This document shows, one piece after another, positions 37,687-52,300 of a stretch of 64,000 bases of DNA. The notes beneath the pieces are model-generated. The model did no database searches. It was not told where the DNA came from and saw only the letters and a program-made list of their open reading frames with translations. Where the stretch lies: positions 10,547,133 through 10,611,132 of the forward strand of contig OZ037769.1 of NCBI GenBank assembly GCA_964035545.1. Reading direction: 5' to 3'. Numbering within the stretch: the first letter of the stretch is position 1; every line of letters starts with the position of its first letter. A program made the position numbers and the translations under genes. This DNA is from Bugula neritina. Taxonomy: Eukaryota > Bryozoa > Gymnolaemata > Cheilostomatida > Bugulidae.

Positions 37687-40600
37687 ATAATTCTTAAACT
37701 TACAATAGTATGTTCAGTATAGTATGGCTTAAAAGTTCATATATACTACTCTGAAAATTGAGTTTTGATTTATTTTAATAATGCTACTCGGTTGGTGAAA
37801 AGTCAATAGACTTTATTTAGTTTTCTGTGCAGTGGCTGAAACCAAATCCAGCTTTTGCCACTCAGCATTAAGCACTACACAAGATATAACATAATACATC
37901 TTTGCAAAACCTCTCACAAGGTTTTCATTTATAAATACATTATTAGTGATATTTCAAAAAAGTATTTCGAAATTCAGTATTCATGCAGTATTCAAGGATG
38001 CAGCCACCTTTTCAATAATTCACTACAGTCAAGGGTTACCTGTATATATGCTCAGCTGTATGCTGCGCACTGTATATATGCTCAGCTGTATGCTGCGCAC
38101 TGTATATATGCTCAGCTGTATGCTGCACACTGTATATATGCTCAGCTGTATGCTGCACACTGTATATATGCTCAGCTGTATGCTGCACACTGTATATATG
38201 CTCAGCTGTATGCTGCACACTGTATATATGCTCAGTAGTATGCTGCACACTGTATATATGCTCAGCTGTATGCTGCAAACTGTATATATATGCAGTAATT
38301 GTATCAAGTACATAATTTCACAGTGTCTTTTGTTATGATTGATAATTGCACATGAATTGCTCTCTAGTAATTAATAATTGCAGACGTAACAAGAAGTAAT
38401 GCCAACTTATTAGAATTCTTACTTTATTGGCATCAGTGAACAAATCTACACACACAGCATAATCATTCTATCATATTAGCTATATTAAGTTACACAGTGA
38501 ATTTAATACAAATATATATTATTGTAGTAACATATTGTTTTCTGTTTTGAAACTCTGAATACAATAACTAAAATAACGTTAAAATGCAAACGCAGCCTAT
38601 GATGTATGTTGTGTTTTGCAAATTTTTAGTAACTTTTGGTTAAAGACCTTTTTAGTGATAAATAGTTTAATTGGCTAAAAATAACAAACTGCCAGTTTTT
38701 CTCAAAGTATTCAGAAAGTATTTTATTAAATGTTTTTGCAATACTTTTGATCATTCTTGAGCAGTTACTAGAATGGTTGACACTGCATATTGCCTTGAGG
38801 CTTCTTCCACAATTGCTAACCAAGAGTACGCACTATTACTTGTGGTTAGACAAACTGATGGGCTGAACTAAATTTATTTATAACTCAGGCTGTAGCTTGT
38901 GATCGAGTTCTATTCTTGATTCACGAATGCTGAAGATGGTGCTGAAGATGGGGCTTCCTTTTAAATTGATAACGTTTACCAGTTGAATAATTATTGCTTT
39001 AAATTCGGAGTCATCTTTTCTTTTAACCATACAACCAAGAAAGAGCTATCTTTTAAATAATATAAGTGATGAATTACTGTCAAAAATACTAAATATTGAC
39101 CCATTGAAATTTGACTGAAAAAATGATACTTGAGAAAGGAAAGTACCTAAATTGTTTTGTGACAGCTGCCATAAAAACAAAGGCTTCACCAGTAGTTATA
39201 AAATACATACTTTCAATGATAAATTGTTAAGATGAAAAGACAATGAAAAAAAGTATGTTTAATAGATTAGGTTACAATTAGTCAACTGCAAAAGAGTTAA
39301 ACTCATACATATGCTAATTAAATGCTTAGATTGATTTAAAAGCATTGCCATATGTTGCAGCATTCTTGATGATTGTAATAGTATAAGTGTGAATTTTGCA
39401 ACACTGTCACAGCTTCTTAACCTAACATTGTTTCTAAGATCTTTAAAATGTGCCTAAAATGTATCAACAGCAGACACAGTCTCAAATCATACTGTCCTCA
39501 CTTGCACTGAAATGATTTTAATTGTCATGTCTAATGAAAAACACATCTATAATTGAACACTGCCTTCTCGAACATAGTTGTGCTGTTTTACTTAGTAGTT
39601 TTAGTCTGAGAGTTACAGTAGCTATTTAGTTTCACAAGAATAATCTAGAGTTTGGTGTAAAGGAAAGCTTTCATTATGGAAGAGCTGGGATTTTTGTACG
39701 TATTATTGTTATTTATCTGTATAAGTTTTAAACTAAGTAGAGTTTCATCCTTGCCAATATTTTCTACCTTTAGCCTTATTAAGCTTTTAATAAATAACAC
39801 TAATTAATCTCTACTGCATGCAACTATGTTAAATTCTATTATAGTTTAGAGTATGAAAGCAGTTATTGTAACTGCTTGTTAGTTTATGAATATAACTAAT
39901 AACCGTAGCTGGAAACTCTTCTGCAAAAGAGTAGTTGATATGTAGTTGGTTGGTTATATTTTAATTAGAAAACAAGTTAAAAGAATATTGTTTTAAATAT
40001 TGATGGAAATGCTTACTAACAACATGGCGCTTAACCACAGAAACTTTATGGCTACCAGAGAAAAACATTATAGACACTATAATGAATGCTCTTTTCAATC
40101 AAATAATTATTATTGTTCTAAAGTTAGCATTTATAGCAGCAAATTTTGCAAAGAAAATGTTCATTTTAGTTACAAGAAACACATTAAAGACTCTAAAGCT
40201 ATTGACAACTAAAAGTTTAGTCATTTCTTGACCAGCTAGTACAATATTTTTACTCAACGTACATTACATTGTATGTCACGACTGTAAATTACAAATGCTC
40301 CCCTTATAACTGTACAGTACATTGCTGCACGATCAGCAAACTTCTGCAAGACAATCCATTGCCATAGAGCACTTAGTGACTTCTACATAGAGAATTCACA
40401 TAAAATGGAACAGCAAGTTTAGATAATTAATTTGTACTTTAAGTAGTGCAGTAGGCTACACAGTTGCATCTTCAAGGCTCTTTAAAGTCTCTATAACATT
40501 ATTACACAAAATCAAAGCAGCACAAATGTTGTAAGATACTAAGACATACTTTATTTTCACTTCAAGTCTGGTGCATATAATTTTATTTTGATATTCTATT

Positions 40601-41246
40601 TGACTTTGCTTTAAGCATACGATTATAGCACTGCTGTTAATGATTTATTGCATAAGAATGCAATGAAAAATTAACAAAATACACCGGATTTCCAATATTC
40701 AGTATAAATGGGATAACAGGCATAACTTTATATAACATATGTGTGGTCTGGTAGTATATTATAGACAAAGTTACATAAATTTGGCTGTGAAAACTGAATA
40801 AATAATTAATTTTGTTGCTTAACAAAACAATACTGGGAATTCCATGTAAGGTATAATATATATTCATCTGATGTAAATGAAATACAACTTCTAGTTTTCA
40901 CATTTTATTTTCTGCTTGGCTAAGATAAAGAGCATGTTGCTCAATATGCTGATATGGTTTACATTGTACTATTGAAAGGTGGAAGTTGCCGTAGTGTAAA
41001 ATAATTTGTAGAGTTGAGCTGTAAATATGTGGTTATGATGTTGTGTTGTGTTATTGTGTTGTGGTGTGTTTATTATGTTGTGTGTTGCTAAAATTGTAGA
41101 GATAAAGTAGTCAATTCTGTTTCCTTTTAAAGGACCAGAACTCCATTGTGAGTATTACTAGAGCTCTGCAAATACAAATTAGAATTACATTCTAGGCCTA
41201 TTACAGTATACCTAATACATTGAGTTATATTTCTATATTCAACAGT
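37687..41246. other. gene-poor spacer upstream of the innexin
   Basis: Contains the 30-bp minisatellite at 38041-38280. Otherwise AT-rich sequence in which I see no supported exon. An AACAG acceptor directly before the innexin ATG suggests that a 5' UTR exon lies somewhere here. Confidence 0.5.
38041..38280. repeat. 30-bp minisatellite, 8 near-perfect copies
   Basis: The unit is TGTATATATGCTCAGCTGTA + TGCTGCGCAC, repeated exactly eight times with only a handful of substitutions (GCGCAC in the first two copies, GCACAC later). Since 30 is divisible by three, four long frames on both strands are open through it; none looks like a gene. Confidence 0.95.
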
Positions 41247-44199
41247 ATGTCTGGCTTTTTGGAAGCTGTCTCTAAAGTTTCCAAGTTTTCTCTACGATGG
41301 GATGACGATTTCTATGATAGACTGAGTCACAGATACACAGTGGTTACCTGCGCTCTGTTTACTGTGGCAAGTACTGAGGCTATACTATACAGAGTTGTTC
41401 TACCATTTCATTACAATCATGCCCATTAATACATATGCTGTGTTCCAGGTATATTTTATAGCGCAGAAATAAATACAACAATACATCCTATAAGATATTT
41501 TGTAGCTTTTAATTTTAGATCATAACAGCGTGTCATGGCAACTCGGCCAACTTTCACTCTTTATTAGATTATTTATTCTATTACAACTGGCAACAATTTG
41601 CAACAATTAACACCAAATAACTTTTATAGAAATCTGTTGAAGAGAAATTTATTTGATTTAGAATGACTAAGAATTTGCTGAACCTTATTAACCTAGCTGC
41701 TTTTTGATTGGCTGCGATTATGTAGTAATTTGCACAAGCATGTAAGAATGAGTTCTTAATGAGTCATGTTTCGTAATCAGTCAACGTGTGCAAAACATAA
41801 ATGGTTGCATAATGCATGAAGAAATGCAAAGGATGAATGGTTGACGTGAGGTAAAATTTTTATTCTTAGATGCAAATTAGCAAATGGAATAGCCATGAAT
41901 ATGATTATTGTAGTTACTCTGACCGTTCTATTGGTAAAATTATATCAATTTCTATGTCTGCTTCCTTAACTTAATGCAGCGAATTAATACGCCATTATTA
42001 TCATTTCGACTTGCAAACAAAAAGTGTTTTCACATGAATTACAACTTACATTATATTCCAAAGCCATTTAAAAAAGATGTAAATGGTTTTAACTTTCAAG
42101 ACTTTATTTTAATGTAGCACAGTATATAAAACTTTTGTTCTTTTACCAATTATAGAAAATAATGTAGTATGTAACATAAGAACTTGGCAGATTTTCGATA
42201 AGCTGGTATTTACATAATACACTGAATATTTGTATTTATATATTTCATAGATTGTGTCAACAAAGCAGTATGTAGGGGACCCGATATCTTGCTGGTGCCC
42301 AGCTACATTCACTGAGGCTATGATAGAATACACCAATCATGTGTGTTGGATCAGCAATACTTACTTTATACCAATGCATGAAGTTCCAGCTAAACACAGT
42401 AGGTCTCTTACTTTATTATAGCATAGCTTGCATTTTTAAACTTTGAACTATTGCATCAAAGATCAATGTTTTATAACTTTATTCAATCTGTCACTTTACT
42501 TAGTGTGGTGTGTAAATAAATTGCTTGTATTACATATGTATATGTACATTTATACATTATGTACATTACATGCACATTTGCATACATATAAGTTACTTAT
42601 ACATGTGTAACTTATTTAAAATTAGAATATTTTTGTTAATTATTTGATGTTTTTCTATTAGCTTCATGGTGAAAAACAGAAAAACTGAAAAATTAATATT
42701 GAAATAATATTGAAAAAATTGATGATAGGTGAACAGGTACACAGCTGTTAAGTAAAAGTATAACTGAAAGAGCTAAACCATGCATGTACAATTAGACAGT
42801 TTAAGGAAGACTGTATTACATAATCTAGATAAGCTATCAGAACTATTCCCATAAATGTTAGATTCTTCATCACCTACAAATTTAAATTTTCAATAATAAA
42901 CTTGATAAAGACTTTAAAGCTAACATACAAAACATGATACAAAGCTGTACTACCCATAAATCTATGTGATGATATGTGGTGTGTGGTCCGCACAGCATGA
43001 TTAAGATAATTTACCAGGTGAGTAGCAGCTGGATGTTGTATCAAACCTGCAGCATACTGCTTACTCTCAAGGACCAACTTCATAAGGAAACTCTACCACA
43101 TGCTGGAGAGTTTCCTGGCAATGCTGCAGAACTTTCTCTAGGTAAAGCATGCAACTATGTGCTAACTTACTTGTTGACCTAGCTGTTACATTATCTTGTA
43201 GATGTGCCAAGAGATGTGATCATTGGGTACTACCAGTGGGTACCGCTCATGCTTCTTCTGCAGTCCCTCATGTTCTACCTGCCCTCAGTCGTCTGGGCCA
43301 TCAACAACACTCGTCCTGGTTTAGACATCAACAGAATGGTGCTCTTGGTTTCTGGTATGGACAGCATCAACCCTGACATCAGAGACAAAAGCATCAAGTT
43401 CATCTGCAGACACTTTGACTTGGCGTTGGCGTACCAAAGGGAATATAGACAGAGCAGATTCAGGCAATGCTTGCAGTGTCTGTCCAGAAATATCTGCTTT
43501 CCTATTGGTCGAATCTATGGTAACTACTTGACATCACTGTATATATTTGTGAAACTGCTGTTTATTGCTAACGCTTTTGGCCAGATATGGATAATGAACA
43601 AGTTCCTCACTAGTGACAGAGATGGGTACTACTTTTATGGGATTGAAGTAGTCCTGGCAGTCTTTCGCAACAACCAACCAGACACCAAAATATTTCCCAG
43701 AATTACTTTGTGTGACTTCAAGATCAGACAGATGCAGAATGTACACGACGTGACGGTTCAATGCGCCCTTCCGGTCAACTTGTTTAACGAAAAGATCTAC
43801 ACGTATCTGTGGTTTCACATCAGCCTGGTGCTTATCCTCAGTGTGTACGGTCTACTCACCTTGCTCTGGCAGCTCTTCAGTGTCAACTGCCAGTCATATA
43901 TCACCAAGTATCTCAAAGTATTGTACAAGGTACGGCAGCAAGGTGGAGTTATTGAGGTCAAGAGTGTACGAAACTTTGTTGATAGCTATCTACGGCCTGA
44001 TGGAGTGTTTGCTCTGAGGGTGATATCCAAGAACACAAATGATATTGTCACAACTGAAATAATAGGAGCTCTATACGACTATTACTGTAAGAGTAATTAC
44101 CAGTCAACAAACAAACCACCATATATCGAACAACTAAATGGAGAGCACAGAGAGCTTCGACACGACAACTATAAACGATCAGCAATAAGGACTGTATAA
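41247..44199 (+). CDS. inx: innexin (invertebrate gap-junction channel), complete
   Basis: A four-pass membrane protein forming gap junctions and hemichannels. Coding exons: 41247-41363, 42251-42398, 43202-44199; 421 codons (420 residues). Innexin hallmarks: N-terminal [20 protein letters not shown], then [13 protein letters not shown] (extracellular loop 1), the signature YYQWVP (98-103) at the second helix, and [17 protein letters not shown]...VQCALP with C259 and C276 in loop 2, followed by NLFNEKIY and the fourth helix at about 288-314. Loop 1 carries three cysteines (C53, C55, C71) rather than the usual two. The C-terminal tail is about 100 residues. The exon 1 donor is ACT|GTGGCA, chosen because it restores the conserved frame into exon 2. 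A further open stretch at 42976-43182 inside intron 2 is not conserved innexin sequence and is treated as intron. Confidence 0.96.
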
Positions 44200-44239
44200 A
44201 CTCTACACTTATGTCTAATTCTGTCTATTGGGTTCGTGT

Positions 44240-44245
44240 AATAAA
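44240..44245 (+). promoter_or_regulatory. poly(A) signal of the innexin gene
   Basis: AATAAA 41 bases after the stop codon, a typical distance for a short 3' UTR. Confidence 0.6.
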
Positions 44246-44430
44246 ATATTTGAAACATAATTTTTGAAACAATGACTTTTTTCTAAAAGTTGATCTGATC
44301 AAAACAAAACGTTGCATATTTTACAAACTACTATGCTTCTACGATCACTAGACAAAGAAAGTATTTGGTAATAGGTTAATACTCTATAGTTTAAGTCAAT
44401 TTTATTAAAAACTTTTCATAGGTTAAAAAA

Positions 44431-44560
44431 GGAGTGGTCGTGGTCTAGGGGTGAAAGCGTTGATTTGATGAACCTGGGGTCATGGGTTCAATTCCGAGTA
44501 AATTAGGCCATTGATCGATGTTGTTAGGGAGAGCATTCAGTCATAAATGCTCCTGTGCCA
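44431..44560 (+). mobile_element. tRNA-derived SINE, copy 3 (3'-truncated)
   Basis: Has an A-box-like TGGTCTAGGGGTGAAAGCG, a good B-box-like GGGTTCAATTCC, and the family core TTAGGGAGAGCATTCAGTCA and TGCTCCTGTGCCA. The 3' tail seen in other copies is missing. Confidence 0.8.
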
Positions 44561-45092
44561 AGTATTAATAATTGCAGCAAATTATCAGCACAAATAAACA
44601 TACAACCTCTGCATTTGGTTAGTTCAAACAAACACAACTGTTATGTAATTAGTCTGCATATTATCAGTGTTACAGTATAGATATCAGCTGAGTATATTAT
44701 AATGATGAAATACAAATATTTGTTTTCATTGCTAAAATGCAGATTGTAGAGTTTTATTTACTTTTATGTAAATTATTTTTATGTTTTTGGCAGTTTTTGT
44801 AGTTTTGGTGAGCTGTCATTAAGTCGTATAGTGTTTATAATTAAAATCCAAGACAAAAGTGACCTTATTATGTAAATAATGTAGTAATTCGTGCAATTAC
44901 TGTGCGTGAGTTCCTAGCTTGTAATTATAGTCTATTTATCCACATCAATAAAGTATTTAAATAAGATTCAACGAGGTTTATTTACTATTAAGTATAATAA
45001 GAGATATCAAAAGCACACAGATTAAAAACACTACATCTTTACTCTTTTCGTCCGCTCTCTCTACTACTGTCTACATTGCTGGGGGTTATCAC

Positions 45093-47817
<2,725 letters not shown>

Positions 47818-48664
47818 TTTCTTAAGCAATGTGCATGTGGCACTGCTATATTATACTAAACGAATTCTGTTTAAATCAGTAAATGTACCATTACTTAGTG
47901 AAATGTAAACACATGCAAATTTATCCCAAAGCATAGCTTCATCAAAAATTAGTAATGATTTGAGTTTAAAATTTTCTTGGTTAGCAATATTTTTGGTTAG
48001 CAAGCTTTGAGTGGCTAATATTTAGGTAAGCAAAATTAACTAAAGAGATTGAATGTCACTTTTTCTCCATCACACCTTTGTAGAACTTAAAGTAACTTAT
48101 GAATTTTGTATGGTGTTTGGTATTGATATGTCAAGCACTAAATGAAAAACTACGATGTTATGTTTTATGTTTGAATATCTTGTCCTGAAATGGATTTCTT
48201 ACAAGTAGATGTTCTTCCCAGAAAAATAAAAATAGTAATACATGACTACGGTATAGAGCTTAATTTTATTACAAAATATTATGAAATTTCCAAAAGAATG
48301 TTTACCAAGACCATGCAATCATAATTTGCTATAGATGCATGGTCCCCCCACATGTGTAATACTTTTTCAAATCACTTCTTGTGCAATGACTTTTGCGAAA
48401 GGTAACTCATCAAATTAATTAACTGCAAAGAGAATAAATTAAAGCAACTTTATATGGGAAACAAAAGCTATAAATGTTTTTAATTGAGTTGCTTCTCAGT
48501 ATTATCATCTTCTATATTCATTAACTACTAGTGGCCATGCAATAGTTACTGAGCACCAATAATGTACATATATAAACATGCACTGCAATCTAATTAGGAC
48601 TCAAGTTTAAGTTACTGGTGCTCATCAATTAGTGCTTAGTGCTAAAAGTTGTTGCTTACAATTG

Positions 48665-48711
<47 letters not shown>

Positions 48712-49032
48712 ATATATATATATAAAATCAGCTATAGTCTCTATACTCACTAACTATTTCTCAGCCTGATTATCACTGACTGAAGCTGACATAATTAGCA
48801 ATCACTGCAAATATTTATTGATTTATTGACATATAAATTAGAGCATGTTATGAGGTGGCAGGAAGCAAACAGTATATTATAATATTATAGTCATCTATAC
48901 TTTAGTAAAATATTATATTGCATTGTGATAACCTCAAGTGCCATTGATGACTAGCTAAACTAATATTAAATGAATTTCTTTGTGTTGGCATTAGGAACAA
49001 AATTCTTTAATTCATCGCTTGAAGAAAATCCA
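47818..49032. other. spacer between convergent genes
   Basis: Region between the plus-strand two-exon model and the 3' end of the minus-strand transporter gene. Contains a (TA)n microsatellite at 48665-48723. No coding feature is seen. Confidence 0.55.
48665..48723. repeat. (TA)n microsatellite
   Basis: TATATATA runs interrupted by AAATA and ATTTA, almost self-complementary. Confidence 0.9.
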
Positions 49033-49312
49033 CTATAACTGTAATTCTTGCTGTTTCTTTGCACTTTTGATTATAATTGGAAGAATCGCCAAAGTACCCA
49101 AAACTCCGCAACAGCCAATAAAGATGATTCCAAATTTTTCACCAGCACTCTGAGAGATGTACGCTAAAATTGTTTTAATAAAATTAATACAATGTTTTCA
49201 CTTGATTTGTTTGTGTGCACACATATGCACACAATTACACAAATTTTCACACATTTACACACAAACTTGTCTAGCTTGTACAAACACACACGGATATGCA
49301 AACGCACACGCA

Positions 49313-49349
<37 letters not shown>

Positions 49350-52300
49350 TTATAAATGTGTGTGTGTTGGTAAATTCGCAAATGGAGAGCAAGTGCATGT
49401 TTGCATCTACAAACTATATATGATTACAAGCAGTTTTTTAGACTTGTTGCTGCCTTTCAACACCAGGAAAAAACTGAAATTGTCTAGCCTAATATAGAAA
49501 ACAATCTCACCACTGAGGGGGACAAGTGCTATGCCCCCTATTCCTTCAAAGAAACACTCTATTCCAAACAGCATAGGAAGCTGCTCAGATGTACATAAAT
49601 CACTAGCAAACCCCAACAGACTCGTTACAGCCACACCATTTGTCAGTCCCCATAGTGTTGTTAGAATGTAGTACATTGTCTGTTAAAGAAATAAATTACA
49701 AGCATTAGGTAAAAAGAAAAATACAATTATTAGACTAATTTTAGCGGTTTTTGGTAGTTTCTGAGCTTTAATGAAGTATATTAAGTCACTTTTTTCCAAA
49801 GCGAAATTCTACCTTCGTTTTTTAGAATATACAGTATTTGTTGGTGGTGGTGGATGGTGGAACCAAGAGCTGTACCAGTTTACACTACGGACCCCAGCAT
49901 CCAAGGACTGATGGCAATGATGTACTGTAGAGAAGTTCCCATCAGTCAAGACTTCATACTAACCTCCAAGCGGTCACCACTGGTAACTGGGTGTAGATAC
50001 ACCCAGGCTAATAGTATGAGGATCTATGGGTTGATCACCCAGACAACAATCCATCCAGAAACGTGACACTCTGAGAGGGCGAATTACTCGGCCAGTCACT
50101 GCGACTACTGAACTGCTGTGCTCGTCCTGGACACTCCTTGCCAGCACAGCGTACTTCTTTAGTGGAGAGGGGTGCTTAAGCAACTGACAAAACCCTAAGT
50201 ATCCTTAAACTTCTTGTCAGCATAATCCGATTGAATCATGAAAAGAAAAATGAACACGAAATCATACTGGCAGGACGTCGCCCAGGATAAAAAGGTCCAA
50301 AATTCTAAACTCAATCTTGCATCATGGAACATACGAACAATGCTAGACCGGGAGAACACAGAAAGACCTGAGAGAAGAAGTGCAATCATTTCATCTGAAC
50401 TACAGAAGTATGGCATCGACATTGCAGCACTGAGTGAAATCAGATTCAAAGATACAGGTAACATTTGTGAAGAGTCAGGATACACCATTTATTGGAGTGG
50501 CAAAACTGCATCTGAGCGCAGTGAGTCAGGCGTGGCTCTTGCTATCAGGAACGAACTTGCTTCGAGACTAATCGAAGAGCCAAAGGCTATAAGCGACAGA
50601 CTGATGTCACTCAGGGTTCCTCTGTCTGATGAGCGATGGTGCACTGTGATAGCTGTCTATGCTCCCACGATGACAAACAGCCAAGAAAACATCAACAGAT
50701 TCTATGACCAACTGAATCAGGCTCTAAGATCAGTCCCAGCAGCTGATAAGATCTTACTCATGGGGGACTTCAATGCTAGGGTTGGACAAGATCACTCAAC
50801 CTGGCCCGGTGTGATAGGCAAGTATGGCTGCGGAAACCTGAACTCCAATGGTGAACTTCTGATCTCAGTCTGTAGTGAACATCAACTGTGCATTACCAAC
50901 ACCTTCTTCAAGCATAAACCAGCTCACAAGCTTTCTTGGATGCACCCGAGAAGCAAGAACTGGCATCTCATCGACTTTGTTATCACACGACAACGTGATC
51001 TACCAGACATTCTAGACACAAGGGCGATGAGAGGGGCAAATTGCAGTACTGACCACATCATGATCAGGTCAAAAGCTAAGCTCAGAGTGAGGAGAAAAAT
51101 GAAAAAAGGGAGAACACCTTGCCAGAAGCTGGACGTTTCTCGACTTAAGAATGAGGAAGTAAGACAAGAACTGGAAAAGTCCCTTGCTGGGAAACTGAAC
51201 TCTGCTCCAGAGGGCGTGGAGAGTAAGTGGAGAGCATTCAAAGAGATAGTTTATGCAGAGTCAAAAGTGCACCTCGGCACTGTCAGCAGGAAGCATGAGG
51301 ACTGGTTTGACGAGAATAATGATGAGCTGCAAGAACTCATCCAAAAGAGAAACAAGGCCAGAGCAGACATGTTAACTAGGAATACTCGCTCGAACAAGTC
51401 AAAGCTTAGAATGGCTGGCAGAAAACTCACAGGAAGATGCAGGGAGCTCAAGAACGACTGGTGGTTGGCAAAAGCTGCTGAACTGCAACGGTTTGCTGAC
51501 ACTAACGACATGAAAGGCTTTTACCAAAGCATGAAAACTGTTTGGGGTCCAAGAGTGAGTCATCCTGACCAGCTCCTGGCCAGTGACAGCTCAACACTCC
51601 TGACAGAAAAACAAGATCTTCTAGCAAATGGACAGAGCATTTCAGCAAGCTACTAAACGAGACTCCAGATATTGATGACAACATCATTGAGAACCTGAGA
51701 CAAGCTCCCATTCAGGACTGGATGGACGATTGCCCAGATATTGAAGAGATCATCAAGGCAACTTCGATGCTAAGTGAAGGGAAATCACCTGGCTCTGATG
51801 GCATTCACCCGGAGGTTATCAAAAGGGGAGAGCCCAAACTAATAAGTACTCTCCATGAGATAATAAAGGAGGCATGGAAAACTGCTGTAGTCCCTCAAGA
51901 TTGGAAAGATGCCCAACTTATAACCATATTCAAAAAAGGTGATCGGAAGCTGTGCGGTAACTACAGAGGCATCTCCCTGCTCTCAATTCCCGGTAAAGTT
52001 TTTGCTCGTGTCCTTCTAAATAGACTGACATCATATGCAGAAAACTTCCTACCCGAAACTCAGTGTGGATTCCGTAGTGGAAGGGGAACAGCAGATATGA
52101 TATTTGCACTGAAGCAGATACAGGAAAAATGCATCGAGCAAAATATGCCCCTGTACATGGTCTTCATTGACTTTACCAAAGCGTTCGATACTGTTGATCG
52201 GGCGACCCTGTGGAAGATCTTACAGAAACTCGGTTTTCCCAGTCACTTCACCAATCTTATCAGCGCTCTCCATACTGGCATGAAGGCCTCAGTCAAGCTG

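Larger units (their letters stand above)
44200..45092. other. innexin 3' region and spacer
   Basis: Holds the innexin poly(A) signal and a SINE (44431-44560). The last about 60 bases are GC-richer and may be a promoter or 5' UTR for the two-exon gene that follows. No other feature is seen. Confidence 0.5.

Noticed and set aside
38029-38338. Several long frames on both strands (up to 130 codons)
   Set aside because: They are produced by a 30-bp minisatellite whose unit length is divisible by three; all frames are the same ten residues repeated.
42976-43182. Open frame just before innexin exon 3
   Set aside because: It has no similarity to the innexin segment expected here, and direct joining of 42398 to 43202 restores the conserved sequence and phase.
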